Shown in pieces: positions 7,251-16,761 of a stretch of 64,000 bases of DNA. This DNA comes from Desulfobulbus elongatus DSM 2908. Its GTDB lineage: Bacteria > Desulfobacterota > Desulfobulbia > Desulfobulbales > Desulfobulbaceae. The notes beneath the pieces are model-generated. The model made no database searches and was not told the origin of the DNA. It saw nothing but the letters and a program-made list of their open reading frames with translations. Position numbers and translations under genes: made by a program. The stretch spans positions 1-64,000 of the forward strand of contig NZ_JHZB01000016.1 of assembly GCF_000621145.1 (NCBI RefSeq), read 5' to 3'. The number at the start of each line of letters is the position of its first letter. The stretch's first letter is position 1.

Positions 7251-10200
7251 TCATCCGGGCGGGCGGGCGTCCAGCGCGGCCCGTACCTCGCACGACAATT
7301 CCGCGATGCCGAGCGGTTTCGTCAGCAGCGCCCTGACCCCGACATCCCGGGCCCGTTCCCGGCCGAGCCGTTCGCTGAAGCCGCTGCAGACGATGATCGG
7401 CATGTCCGGCCGGATCGCCAGTATTGCCCTGGCGAGCTGCTCTCCGGTCATGTGCGGCATCATCAGGTCGGTGAGCACCAGGTCGAAGGCGGTCGGATCG
7501 GCGGTGAACAACGCCAGGGCCGCGCGGCCGTTTTCCCGCGAGGTGACCCGGTAGCCGAGCCCTTCGAGGAGCACGGTCATGATCTCAACGATCATCGCCT
7601 CGTCGTCCACCACGAGAATGCGTTCATCGCCGCCGGAATACACCTCGGGCGCCGTCGGCGCCGCCTGTTCCACGGCCTCGTCGAGCAGCGGCAGGTAGAC
7701 CCTGAAGGTGGTGCCCCGGCCGACTTCGCTCGCCACCGCGATGTCGCCGCCGTGTTCCTTGACAATGCCGTGGACCACGGCAAGCCCCAGCCCCGTGCCC
7801 TTACCCTGCTCCTTGGTGGTGAAGTAGGGATCGAACACCCGGTCCAGGATGGCCGGGTCGATGCCGCAGCCGGTATCGGCCACGGAGAACAGGACATACC
7901 GCCCCGGCGGCAGCGGGGAATCGGCGGCTGCGGGCCGCGTCAGCGCCACCTCTCGCAGCCGGATGTCGATCCTGCCTCCGGATGCCTCGACGGCGTGGTA
8001 GGCGTTGATGATCAGGTTCATCGCCACCTGGTGCACCTGCGAGGGATCGAGGAGCACGCTCGGGCACTGGGTGTCGATATCCATCTTGATCTGGATGTTC
8101 GCCGGGATGGTGGCCCGGCAGAGTTTATAAACCTCCTTCAGCACCGCCTGCATCCGCACGGGCACGACCTTGTGCTCCGCCTGCCGGCTGAAGGCGAGGA
8201 TCTGGCCGATCAGTTCCTTGGCGCGCAACCCGGCGGCATGCAACCGCTCCACGTATTTCTGCTGGGCGCTGTCCGGCGGAAGGCGCAGGCGCAGCAATTC
8301 GCTGTATCCCAGCATGGGCTGGAGAATATTGTTGAAATCGTGCGCGATGCCGCCGGCCAGGGTGCCGATGGCCTCCATTTTCTGGGCTTGGTTGAGCATG
8401 GCCTCCAGGCGGACCCGTTCCTCCTCGGCCCGCCGCTGCTCGGTGATGTCGCGGATGATGCCGACGATGTAGGGATCGCCGTTCTTGTCCGTGTACAGGG
8501 TTTTCTTGGTCAGGACGACATGCCGGACGCCCCGGCCGTCGGTCAGCCATTCCTCGTTGATGTTCTCCCGGCCGCTGGCCAGCACCGAGGCATCCTTTGC
8601 CCAGAACACCTCCACCTCCGCCGCCGGAAAAAAGTCGTAGTCCGTTCTCCCCAGCACCTCGTCGCGAGGACGCCCCATGAGCGCGCACATCGCCGTGTTG
8701 ACCAGCATCCAGCGATGCTCCCGGTCCTTGACGAACATGGGATCGCCGAAACTGTTGATGATCTCGTCCAGATAGTTCCGCGACTCGGCCAGGGCATCTT
8801 CCGCCTGCTTGCGGGTGGTGATGTCGGAGATGAACCCTTCGATCATCTCGGGTTGTCCGGCGGCGCCCCGGCGCAGGTGCGCACTGATGGACACCCATAT
8901 CCTGCGCCCGTCCTTGCGGAGCACCTGCACCTCGACCAGCGCCTGCCGATGCTCCGAGAGGGCGGCGAGCAACCTGTTCCGGTCGTCGGGATCGGCGTAC
9001 AACTGATGGCGGCTGTCGATGACGGCGGCGATGAATTCCTCGGGCGAGGCATACCCGAGCAGGGAGGCCAGGGCCGGATTCGCGGTCAGGAAACGGCCTT
9101 CCAGGCTGCTCTGATAGAACCCTTCCAGCGCATTCTCGAAAATGCCCCTGTACTTTTCCTCGCTCTGGCGCAACCCTTCCGTGTACCGTTCGAGTTCGCC
9201 GGTCATGAGATTGAAGGTGCGCGCCAGAATCCCGATTTCATCCCCGGATTTCACCGGAATGAGTTGGGTGAAATCGCCCGCGATGATTTTGTGCGCCACT
9301 TCGGTCATTTGCCGCACCGGCCGGATGAGCGACCAGGTGACGACCAGGCAGGCCAGGCCCACCAGCACGGTGATGCCGCAACCGGCGACCAGCATGATGC
9401 GGATCATCCGGGCCCTGCCCTCGCGAAGCACATTGCTGTAGTTCTGCAATTCGTCTTCGTACACGCTGGTGCCGATCACCCAGTCCCAGGGCGCGTAATA
9501 GGCCAGACGGGCCACCTTCGGGCGCGGCGCCGGCTCCCCCTGATTCTGCCAGCGGTAGCGCACCGTGGCCATCTCACCGGGCTGCAATCGGGTCGCCCTG
9601 TCGAGGATCTCCCGAATGACGAGACGACCGTCGCTGTCCCGAACGTTCAGCACCTGCTCCCCGTCCCGCTCCCCCCTGTACGAGATGACATACCGGCCGC
9701 GTTCCTCACCGCCGCCGCCCAGCACGTAGACGTAGCCGGTTTTTCCTATCGTGCTCTGCACAATGGCCTGGCGGACACGGGCGGCCACCGCCTCCTGCCG
9801 GAGGCCGACATAGAGCATTCCCACTAGGCGGCCGGCGTTGTCGCGGACCGGCGCGTAGGCGGTCAGATACCAATCGTTGACCACATGGCTGCGACCGTGG
9901 AAGGTCCTGCCCGCCAGGACCGCCGCGATCACCGGATTGGCGCCGCCATCGGCGTCGACGGCCGGGATGCAGGTACCGATGGCGCGCGCGCCGGTCGGCG
10001 TCCGCACCGTGGTGGCAACGCGCAGCATGTCGCCGCGCTCGTTCATGCGCTGGAAAAGGGTGGCGCTCGCCCCGGTCAGTCTGCCCACTTCATCGACCAC
10101 CGGCGTTTCGACGGCCGGATCGCGGTTCTTGCCGATCCATCGATTGCCGACGAAAAATGCGGGCAGCACCGGTTGGCCGGTTTCCCCGGTCGCCCGGTTG

Positions 10201-10517
10201 ACCGTCTGCCATGCCACCGTCTCCTCCCCCAGCCGGACTTCGCCGGCATCGGTCAAGAGGCGTTCGGCGACCCTGAGATTGTTGTTCACCTGGAGCTGTG
10301 CCGTTTCGTCGGCGGTGCGCACCAGGTGGTACATCCCCTGGGTGATATGATCGAGATCGGCCTCGATGAGGGCATCCACCTCGCCCTGTGCCAGCAGGTT
10401 GTACTGGCCGCTCTGCCAGACGGAAAGCAGGACCAGGGTCATGGCCGTGAGCAGCACGCAACCGGCGCTCAGCAAGGCGATCTTGGTGCTCAGGCGTATT
10501 TGACGGAAGGGATGCAT
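7251..10517 (-). CDS. membrane hybrid sensor histidine kinase (Cache-HAMP-PAS-PAS-HK-REC)
   Basis: 1088 residues. A transmembrane helix at ~13-32 and another at ~372-397 enclose a large periplasmic Cache-type sensor (WYLTAYAPVRD and GKTGYVYVLG are typical of Cache3-Cache2 domains). HAMP (~398-450), PAS (~455-570) and a second PAS (~580-695) follow. HisKA has H726 in AGGIAHDFNNIL, and the ATPase domain has DTGCGID and GKGTGLGLAVV. The C-terminal receiver has Asp1017 (LTDLMMP). Autophosphorylation would be followed by intramolecular transfer to the receiver. No output regulator gene is adjacent, so the partner is elsewhere. The ATG lacks a strong Shine-Dalgarno. Confidence 0.9.
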   Translation of the reverse strand: MHPFRQIRLSTKIALLSAGCVLLTAMTLVLLSVWQSGQYNLLAQGEVDALIEADLDHITQGMYHLVRTADETAQLQVNNNLRVAERLLTDAGEVRLGEETVAWQTVNRATGETGQPVLPAFFVGNRWIGKNRDPAVETPVVDEVGRLTGASATLFQRMNERGDMLRVATTVRTPTGARAIGTCIPAVDADGGANPVIAAVLAGRTFHGRSHVVNDWYLTAYAPVRDNAGRLVGMLYVGLRQEAVAARVRQAIVQSTIGKTGYVYVLGGGGEERGRYVISYRGERDGEQVLNVRDSDGRLVIREILDRATRLQPGEMATVRYRWQNQGEPAPRPKVARLAYYAPWDWVIGTSVYEDELQNYSNVLREGRARMIRIMLVAGCGITVLVGLACLVVTWSLIRPVRQMTEVAHKIIAGDFTQLIPVKSGDEIGILARTFNLMTGELERYTEGLRQSEEKYRGIFENALEGFYQSSLEGRFLTANPALASLLGYASPEEFIAAVIDSRHQLYADPDDRNRLLAALSEHRQALVEVQVLRKDGRRIWVSISAHLRRGAAGQPEMIEGFISDITTRKQAEDALAESRNYLDEIINSFGDPMFVKDREHRWMLVNTAMCALMGRPRDEVLGRTDYDFFPAAEVEVFWAKDASVLASGRENINEEWLTDGRGVRHVVLTKKTLYTDKNGDPYIVGIIRDITEQRRAEEERVRLEAMLNQAQKMEAIGTLAGGIAHDFNNILQPMLGYSELLRLRLPPDSAQQKYVERLHAAGLRAKELIGQILAFSRQAEHKVVPVRMQAVLKEVYKLCRATIPANIQIKMDIDTQCPSVLLDPSQVHQVAMNLIINAYHAVEASGGRIDIRLREVALTRPAAADSPLPPGRYVLFSVADTGCGIDPAILDRVFDPYFTTKEQGKGTGLGLAVVHGIVKEHGGDIAVASEVGRGTTFRVYLPLLDEAVEQAAPTAPEVYSGGDERILVVDDEAMIVEIMTVLLEGLGYRVTSRENGRAALALFTADPTAFDLVLTDLMMPHMTGEQLARAILAIRPDMPIIVCSGFSERLGRERARDVGVRALLTKPLGIAELSCEVRAALDARPPG

Positions 10518-10585
10518 CGCGAACCGGATCGGAAAAGGGATGGCAAGACGGCTATGCGCCGGAGCGCCACTTCAGGAAGGAAAGG

Positions 10586-10655
10586 ATCGGTCCCGGCCCC
10601 GTGTCTGTCGACACCGGGCAGCACCCGGGGCAGGCGGTGGCCAGGCCGGACCGAT
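10586..10655 (-). promoter_or_regulatory. candidate structured leader (three-stem element) upstream of the hybrid kinase
   Basis: An outer stem pairs 10586-10598 with 10644-10655 (12 pairs with one bulge). Inside lie two hairpins: GTGTC/GACAC (10601-10614) and CCGGG/CCCGG (10614-10628). The element sits 69 bases upstream of the 7251-10517 gene, on its sense strand. High GC makes chance pairing possible; no known riboswitch class was recognised. Confidence 0.35.
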
Positions 10656-10768
10656 ACATGGCAGACAGCGGTTCTGCATTGATTCCCGGGAATCCGATAC
10701 GGGACGGCCTTGCCGAGGTTGGCACGCACTATAGAGGATTGCTCCCCCGGCCGTCTAGGTAAATCTAC

Positions 10769-12814
10769 CTAATACACCACTTCTCTGGGAGGCAGTTCGA
10801 CGAGGAAGACGGTGCCCGGCCCGGACAGGCCGAAGGGCGGAACGGCGCCGGCCAGGTATTCCACCGGCGCGGGACTCTGGGCGGAGATGGTGCCGCCGTG
10901 CTCCTTGATGATGCCGAAGGACACGGACAGTCCCAGGCCGGTGCCCTTGCCCACCTGCTTGGTGGTGAAGAAGGGGTCGAAAATCTTGTTGAGATTCCCC
11001 TGGGTCACGCCCTGGCCGGTGTCGGCCACGCTGACCTCGATCTGGCCGCCGGTGCCCCGCCGGCTGCGGACGACGATGACCCCGTCCTGGCCGATGGCGT
11101 CCGCTCCGTTGTTGAGCAGATTCAGCCAGACCTGCTTGAGCCGCTCCTTGTTGCCGTCGAGGGGAGGGACGGTCTCGTCGAGATGCTGGATGATGGTGAT
11201 GCCCTTGAGGGAAAAGGCATGCTCCACCAACTGGACCACCTCGCGCAGGGAGCCGTTCAGGTCCACGGCCTCCCGCACCGATTGGGAGTGGCGGGAGAAC
11301 CCGAGCAGGTCGGCGACGATCTTCCGGCAGATCTTGGCCTGCTTTTCGACCACCTGGAGATTTTCCAGGAGTTCCTGGTCGGTGATGTCGTCCATCAAGA
11401 GCTGGGTGTAGCCCAGGATGATCCCCAGCGGCGTGTTGATCTCATGCGCCACGCCGCCGGCGAGACGGCCCAGGTCCTCCATCTTCTGCGACTGGATGAG
11501 CTGCTCCTGGATTTTTTTCAGCATGGAGATGTCCCTGGCGGTCAGCAGCAGGCCCATGATGCCGCCGTCCTGGTCGGCGACCGGCACCTTGACGATATGG
11601 AACCACCGCTGGCCGTCGGGCCGCTTGAAGGTGATTTCCTTGGCCAGCGAATGGCCGGTGAGCAGAATCTGCTTGTCCTCGTGGAAATTGAGATCGGCCT
11701 GTCGTTCGGAAAAGATGTCGAAATCGGTCTTGCCGATCACCTCGTCCTCGTTGAGGTTGAAATAGTCGCAGAACGCCTTGCTGGCGAACCGATAGGTCAG
11801 CTCCTTGTCCTGGAGGGTGATGAAGTCCGGGGTGACGTTCATGATGGTCTTGAGCAACTCCTGCTGCCGGGCGATGGTCTTTTCCCGTTCGGTCAATTCC
11901 TCGATGTGGTTCTTGATCGTCACCGCCATCACATCGAAGGCCTCGGCCAGGTCCTGGATTTCGTCGCCGAAGTTGTATCGAAACACCGGGCAGTGGCGGC
12001 AGCTCTCGATCTTGAGCGGATACTCCTTGCCCCGGCAGTGCGGGCACAGGGTGCCGGCCAGGTACCAGCAGCGCCGCCGCGTGTCGCCGTGGGCGGGGCA
12101 GTCGAGTTTCGCGCACTCCATGATGTCCCAGCAGTTTTTCTCCAGGGGGACGCCGACCTGCACGTTGAGGTTACCCTTGACGATCTCCTCCGCCGACTCC
12201 CTGAGCCGGTTGAGCCGGAGCGTGACCGTGCGGGCGAACCAGAGGGCGAGCACGATGCCCAGGCTCACCACCCCCAGCGTGCCGACCAGGCTGATCAGCC
12301 GCTGCTGCCGGATCTGGGCGTCCATCTTGCTCCGCGACAGCCCCAGACGGACCGATCCCAGGTTTTTTTCGCCGAGGATGATGCCGACGTTGAAATCGTA
12401 GACCGCCCCCCGCTCGGTCTCGAGGAGAAGAGGCTGGGGACGCCGGCTGTCCCGGTTGACCCTGAGCAGGTCGTGGGGAAAACCGCCCCCGGAAAAGGTG
12501 TGTGAAAGGACGTTGCCGCTGGTGTCGGTCAGGAAGATGTAGAGCACGTCACCATACTGATGGTGGGTGTTGTCGATGAGATTTTTCATCTGGAGGAAAT
12601 CCATGGCCAGCAAGGGCTCGGCCAGGCGAAAGGCCAGCCCGGCGCTCAGGGCCATGCCCCGCTTTTTGCCCTCGTCGAGGAGCGCCCTCGAGGACATGGC
12701 AGAGAGGAGCAGCCCGATGCTCAGGCCGCTGAAGATCAGCATCAGGGCCATCCCCAAAGTGATCTTGGTCCGGAATTGCAGGCTGTGCAGCCCCTTGAGC
12801 AGATGCTTACTCAC
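10769..12814 (-). CDS. membrane sensor histidine kinase with Cys-rich insert after HAMP
   Basis: 681 residues, GTG start at 12814 overlapping the upstream binding-protein gene by 8 bases. Transmembrane helices at ~20-40 and ~172-195 flank a ~130-residue periplasmic domain. The HAMP region (~196-220) is followed by a block with eight cysteines: C228, C234, C239, C249, C257, C260, C272 and C275. A PAS domain (~320-430), HisKA with H457 (AGGVAHEINTPLG) and an ATPase domain (DTGQGV, GKGTGLGLSVS) complete it. There is no receiver. The coupled PhnD-like protein probably delivers the signal to the periplasmic domain. The Cys block may bind metal or an Fe-S cluster. Confidence 0.9.
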   Translation of the reverse strand: MSKHLLKGLHSLQFRTKITLGMALMLIFSGLSIGLLLSAMSSRALLDEGKKRGMALSAGLAFRLAEPLLAMDFLQMKNLIDNTHHQYGDVLYIFLTDTSGNVLSHTFSGGGFPHDLLRVNRDSRRPQPLLLETERGAVYDFNVGIILGEKNLGSVRLGLSRSKMDAQIRQQRLISLVGTLGVVSLGIVLALWFARTVTLRLNRLRESAEEIVKGNLNVQVGVPLEKNCWDIMECAKLDCPAHGDTRRRCWYLAGTLCPHCRGKEYPLKIESCRHCPVFRYNFGDEIQDLAEAFDVMAVTIKNHIEELTEREKTIARQQELLKTIMNVTPDFITLQDKELTYRFASKAFCDYFNLNEDEVIGKTDFDIFSERQADLNFHEDKQILLTGHSLAKEITFKRPDGQRWFHIVKVPVADQDGGIMGLLLTARDISMLKKIQEQLIQSQKMEDLGRLAGGVAHEINTPLGIILGYTQLLMDDITDQELLENLQVVEKQAKICRKIVADLLGFSRHSQSVREAVDLNGSLREVVQLVEHAFSLKGITIIQHLDETVPPLDGNKERLKQVWLNLLNNGADAIGQDGVIVVRSRRGTGGQIEVSVADTGQGVTQGNLNKIFDPFFTTKQVGKGTGLGLSVSFGIIKEHGGTISAQSPAPVEYLAGAVPPFGLSGPGTVFLVELPPREVVY

Positions 12815-13748
12815 CTTCCAGCCCCACCTTCCTGTTCAGCTCCCGGATGGGATCGAAATCCCGGTCGTCGGAGGGGACGAAGCCGATGAATCGGGCCGCC
12901 TCCAGGATGGCCCGGTGCCGGGGATCGTGCGCGTAATCGAGTTTGAGCATGGCCGCCCGGATCTTGTCCGCCGCCTCCTGGGACAGACGTGGGCTGTAGG
13001 CGTACACCCAGCCCGGATACGGCCTGGAGGTGGCCACCACCTTGATCTGGCCGATGTCGATCTTGTCCTCCACCACCTTCAGCGAGCCTTCGCGGATGGT
13101 GCCGAAATCGTGCAGGCCGGCGTAGACGCCCAGGATGACATTCTCCTGCCGGCCGCCGGAAAAGACCACCTCCTGGAAATCGCGCAGGGTCAGGCCGTGA
13201 TCGACGAACAACCCCAGGGGAAACAGGTAGCCGCCGGCGGAGGACGGATCCACCGCCACCCAGGACTTGCCCCGGCAATCCTCGACCGACCGGATGGCCT
13301 CGTTGTCCCGGCGGGCAATGATCTGGCCGCGGAACTCCGCGCGGCCGTCCTCCTCGACGATCCGGGCCATGGCCCTGGCGCCGTACCGGTTGGCCAGGTT
13401 GACATACACGAAGGGGTTGGAAAAGGAGATGTCGATCTTGCCCTGCCCGAACATGCTGATGTGATGGGCAAAGGTATCCGGGAACACCTGCCGGATGGAG
13501 AGCCCGGTCTCCTCGGCCAGGTACTCCACCAACTGCTGGTGCCGCTGGAAGGACTCGGTATGCGAGTACTGCGGGAGATAGGCGTAGGTGATGGCCGGCT
13601 GCGGCGGCTTGGCCGCGATTTCCCGGCGTTTGTCCAGGGAAACCTTGACCGGTTTCTCCCCCTCGCCGCAGGCAACGAGCAGGACGGCAGTCAGAAACGC
13701 ACACAGGATGAGCACTGGTTGCGGCATGCGGCGGCCCGGTTCGATCAT
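12807..13748 (-). CDS. PhnD-like periplasmic binding lipoprotein partner of the kinase
   Basis: About 313 residues from the ATG at 13748; an ATG at 13727 is an alternative, and no strong ribosome-binding site decides between them. The signal peptide ends in a lipobox LLVAC, so the protein is membrane-anchored on the periplasmic side. The rest matches the phosphate/phosphonate (PhnD, PF12974-type) binding fold, with YLPQYSHTES, GQGKIDISFSNPFVYVNLA and DPSSAGGYLFPLGLF. No ABC permease or ATPase is adjacent. The 3' end overlaps the kinase gene by 8 bases. It is therefore probably a ligand-sensing subunit rather than a transporter component. The ligand is unknown; oxyanions are typical of the family. 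Confidence 0.85.
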   Translation of the reverse strand: MIEPGRRMPQPVLILCAFLTAVLLVACGEGEKPVKVSLDKRREIAAKPPQPAITYAYLPQYSHTESFQRHQQLVEYLAEETGLSIRQVFPDTFAHHISMFGQGKIDISFSNPFVYVNLANRYGARAMARIVEEDGRAEFRGQIIARRDNEAIRSVEDCRGKSWVAVDPSSAGGYLFPLGLFVDHGLTLRDFQEVVFSGGRQENVILGVYAGLHDFGTIREGSLKVVEDKIDIGQIKVVATSRPYPGWVYAYSPRLSQEAADKIRAAMLKLDYAHDPRHRAILEAARFIGFVPSDDRDFDPIRELNRKVGLEGE

Positions 13749-13845
13749 GGGTTCACGGTGTCCCCGCCCGCGGCTGGAAACGGCGAACCGGCGCGGCGGC
13801 CGAGTCCTGCACGGGCAAGCGCAGGCCGGCGACAAGGGGCGAGGT

Positions 13846-14235
13846 TCAACCATACCCCAGGGCTTCCAGTTCCGCGTCGGTAAAACCGACCAAATGCGCG
13901 ATTTCGTGAACCACGGTGATCTCGATCTCTTCCAGCAGTTGTTCGCGGGTGGTGCATGCGTTTTCCAGGGGTTCTTGAAAGATGAAGATGGTATCGGGAT
14001 AGAGGGGCGGCTCGATCGCGCTGCGCTCGATCAGGGGCACCCCCGAATACACGCCGAACAACGTCTCGTCCGGCGCCATTCCCAACTCCTCCAGGATATC
14101 GGCCGAGGGCCGTTGCTGTACCGAAATGAGGATGTTGTCCAGGTACGCCCGGATGGATTCGGGAATGCGGGCAATGGCCTGCTCGACGAGGCGGGCGAAG
14201 GCCTCGGGGGACAGTCTCGGGGAGCGCATCGTCAT
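13846..14235 (-). CDS. zincin-like metallopeptidase family protein (129 aa)
   Basis: The C-terminal motif VVHEIAHLVGFTDAELEALG contains the HExxHxxGF zinc signature of the small zincin-like family (PF06262-type, MMP_TTHA0227-like). The N-terminal half, with IPESIRAYLDNILI and ETLFGVYSGVPL, is also typical of that family. Function in bacteria is poorly defined. The ATG overlaps the stop of the large hybrid kinase gene (ATGA) and GGGAGG precedes it, so the two are co-expressed. Confidence 0.85.
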   Translation of the reverse strand: MTMRSPRLSPEAFARLVEQAIARIPESIRAYLDNILISVQQRPSADILEELGMAPDETLFGVYSGVPLIERSAIEPPLYPDTIFIFQEPLENACTTREQLLEEIEITVVHEIAHLVGFTDAELEALGYG

Positions 14236-16655
14236 GCCCCGCCTCCCTGCCCGGCCCCGGCGGGTCGACCGGCGGTCTCGCGGTGCCGGTGCGCAGCCCG
14301 GGCACCCCGCGCCTCGCCTATGATCCGGGCCACTTCCCTGGCGAGATGCTCGGCATTGAACGGTTTGGCGACAAAACCGGCCAACCCCATCTGTTGGTAG
14401 TTTTCCGCCGTGACGTGTTCGCTGTAGCCGGTGCAGAGCATGATGGGAATGTCGGCGTTCATCGTCTTGATTTTCTCGGCGAGTTCCAAACCGGTCATTC
14501 CGGGCATGCCCATGTCCGTGATGATCAGATCGAACGCATCCTGCCGCTCCAGAAACGTGTTGAAGGCGTCGTCGCTGGAGAGGCAGGCTTCGACCTTGTA
14601 TCCCAAATGCTCAAGCACCTGCACGAGAAAAAAGGTGATGGGCTGTTCATCATCGACCACCAGGATGGTGCCTTCGAACACGGCGGGGGCGTCCGTCTCG
14701 GGGGACACGTTTTTTCCGGCATCTTCCTTGGCTTCCGGCAGGAAAACGGTGAAACAACTCCCCTGGCCCGGTGTCGATTCGACGGTCACCGCCCCGCGAT
14801 GGTCGTTGACGATGCCGTGCACGACGGAGAGTCCCAACCCCGTTCCCTCGTGCAGGTTCTTGGTCGTGAAATACGGCTCGAAAATCCGTTGCAGATATTC
14901 CGGCGCAATCCCGGTTCCGTTGTCCTCGACCTGCAAACAGACATACGCGCCCTGCGGCAGATTGCCGGTAATGACCCCCTCCTGCGGCGACAACATCTTC
15001 CTGAACAGCCGCAACCGGATCACCCCGCCCTTGCCTTCGAGGGCTTGGTAGGCGTTGGTGCACAGATTCATCACGATCTGGTGCATCTGGGTCGGGTCGG
15101 CTTTCACGAAAAAATCCTCCTGACACTCGCAGACAAGTTCTATGTTCGCCGGCAGACTTGCCCGGAGAAGTCGAATGGCTTCCTTGACGATGAGCCCAAG
15201 CTGCAGATTCGATACATTTTTTTCACTCTGCCGGCTGAACTTCAGAATCTGATCCACCAGCTTGCCGGCCCGGTCGGCCCCCCGGATGATTTCCACCAGG
15301 TTATTGTACACCAACGAATCCCTGTCGCACTGGGACTGCGACAGCTCGGCATAGCCCATGATGGCCGTCAAAATGTTGTTGAAATCATGCGCCACGCCGC
15401 CGGCCAGCGTGCCGATGGCCTGCATTTTCTGGGATTGCCGTATCTGATTCTCCAGAAGTAGATGCTGGGTTATATCACGCTTGACCGCGACATAACTGAT
15501 GATCTTGTCGTTATTGTCCTTCACCGGGGTGATGGTGGCCTCCTCCTGGTACACCTCGCCATTCTTTCTCCGGTTGATGAACATTCCCCGCCACACATTC
15601 CCCTTGGTGATTTCCTCCCACAGCAATTTATATTGATAGGAGGGCGTCTCGCCGCTTTGCAGCATCCTGGGATTCTTCCCCAGCATCTCGGTGAAGGAAT
15701 AGCCGCTGACATCCTCGCAGGCGGGGTTGACATACTGAATATTGCCGTAGATATCGGTGATGATCACCGATTCGGCCGCCTGCTCCACCGCCGTCGCCAA
15801 CAACCTTCGCCCTTCTTCCATCTTGAACCGGTTGCTCATGTCGTGGAGGACCACCTGGGCCACCTGGACATTCCCGACCACGGCGATTGTTACCCCCACC
15901 TGCACCGGGAGACAGTCGCCATTGCTGACGACGATGAACAGGGTGATGGTTTCGTCTCCGTTCCCCTCGCCATAGATTTTTTTGTTCAGAAAAAATTCAT
16001 ATTTCGGCCTGTGTTCTTGGCAGACAAACGATGAAAGATTTTTGCCGACAATATCTTCCGGTGGAATTTTCAATAAATCAGACGCCTTATCATTAAACTC
16101 GAGAATATGCCCGGCAGCGAGGTCAATTATGAATATGGCGTCCTTAATGGACTTGAACAATAAATAATATTTTTCGACAAATTCAGTTAAAATAAACTCA
16201 GACTTCTTATAGCTGGAAACATCAATTATCGAGACAGTCGACAAATACTTTTCATTATTTTCAAAAAAATTGACATATATTTTCAACACCGAATCTCTGG
16301 GAGGGAGATTGTTGCTGCTGTATTCATAAACAATATCAATTTTTTCATAAAATATTTCATTGACAATTATCTGCTTTATCCGATCATAGACCGAATCAAC
16401 CAACAGACTCTCCTTCGTGCCGATATCCGACATTTTTTCAATGCCGAATAAATCGAGAAACGCCTGGTTTATCGCAATAATTCTAAAAAAAGATACTAAA
16501 TATCTTTTTAAAGAGAATTCTTCATACAGATACTTGTCAAGATCTTTCCAAGAATTCCTCTGAATATCTTTACACTTTTCTCGCAACACTGTAACATCAA
16601 GCAGCAACATTGGAATGCTTGATTGCGCAAACATCTCTTCATACCAGGAAGTCAT
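14232..16655 (-). CDS. soluble PAS-PAS-PAS hybrid histidine kinase with receiver
   Basis: 807 residues from the ATG at 16655, which follows GGGGGAGC; an upstream in-frame extension of 13 codons is unlikely. No transmembrane segment is visible, so this is a cytoplasmic sensor. Three PAS-like regions (~1-150, ~155-275, ~285-400) precede HisKA with H423 (AGGVAHDFNNIL) and an ATPase domain (DNGTGIA, HEGTGLGLSVV). The receiver has Asp714 (ITDMGMP). The N-terminal ~180 codons are distinctly AT-rich and use Lys/Asn/Ile-rich sequence, unlike the GC-rich kinase core. This hints at domain shuffling. The signal is unknown. Confidence 0.88.
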   Translation of the reverse strand: MTSWYEEMFAQSSIPMLLLDVTVLREKCKDIQRNSWKDLDKYLYEEFSLKRYLVSFFRIIAINQAFLDLFGIEKMSDIGTKESLLVDSVYDRIKQIIVNEIFYEKIDIVYEYSSNNLPPRDSVLKIYVNFFENNEKYLSTVSIIDVSSYKKSEFILTEFVEKYYLLFKSIKDAIFIIDLAAGHILEFNDKASDLLKIPPEDIVGKNLSSFVCQEHRPKYEFFLNKKIYGEGNGDETITLFIVVSNGDCLPVQVGVTIAVVGNVQVAQVVLHDMSNRFKMEEGRRLLATAVEQAAESVIITDIYGNIQYVNPACEDVSGYSFTEMLGKNPRMLQSGETPSYQYKLLWEEITKGNVWRGMFINRRKNGEVYQEEATITPVKDNNDKIISYVAVKRDITQHLLLENQIRQSQKMQAIGTLAGGVAHDFNNILTAIMGYAELSQSQCDRDSLVYNNLVEIIRGADRAGKLVDQILKFSRQSEKNVSNLQLGLIVKEAIRLLRASLPANIELVCECQEDFFVKADPTQMHQIVMNLCTNAYQALEGKGGVIRLRLFRKMLSPQEGVITGNLPQGAYVCLQVEDNGTGIAPEYLQRIFEPYFTTKNLHEGTGLGLSVVHGIVNDHRGAVTVESTPGQGSCFTVFLPEAKEDAGKNVSPETDAPAVFEGTILVVDDEQPITFFLVQVLEHLGYKVEACLSSDDAFNTFLERQDAFDLIITDMGMPGMTGLELAEKIKTMNADIPIMLCTGYSEHVTAENYQQMGLAGFVAKPFNAEHLAREVARIIGEARGARAAHRHRETAGRPAGAGQGGGA

Positions 16656-16761
16656 GCTCCCCCCATCCGAAGGCTGCGCCCATTGACAACACATCTATTT
16701 TATATGATTGAACTTTTACCACCTTTCCCCCTGAGGGGCCACCACAGCTCGATACCCGACC

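Noticed and set aside
7452-9827. 791-codon plus-strand frame antisense to the hybrid kinase
   Set aside because: A typical GC-rich antisense shadow, rich in His, Gly, Asp and Arg. The opposite strand encodes a complete Cache-HAMP-PAS-HK-REC protein.
10756-10771. Inverted repeat TAGGTAAATCTACCTA at the end of the Cys-rich kinase gene
   Set aside because: Only 6-bp arms, overlapping the stop codon, with no T-run and no repeat elsewhere in the window; chance or a weak terminator is sufficient.
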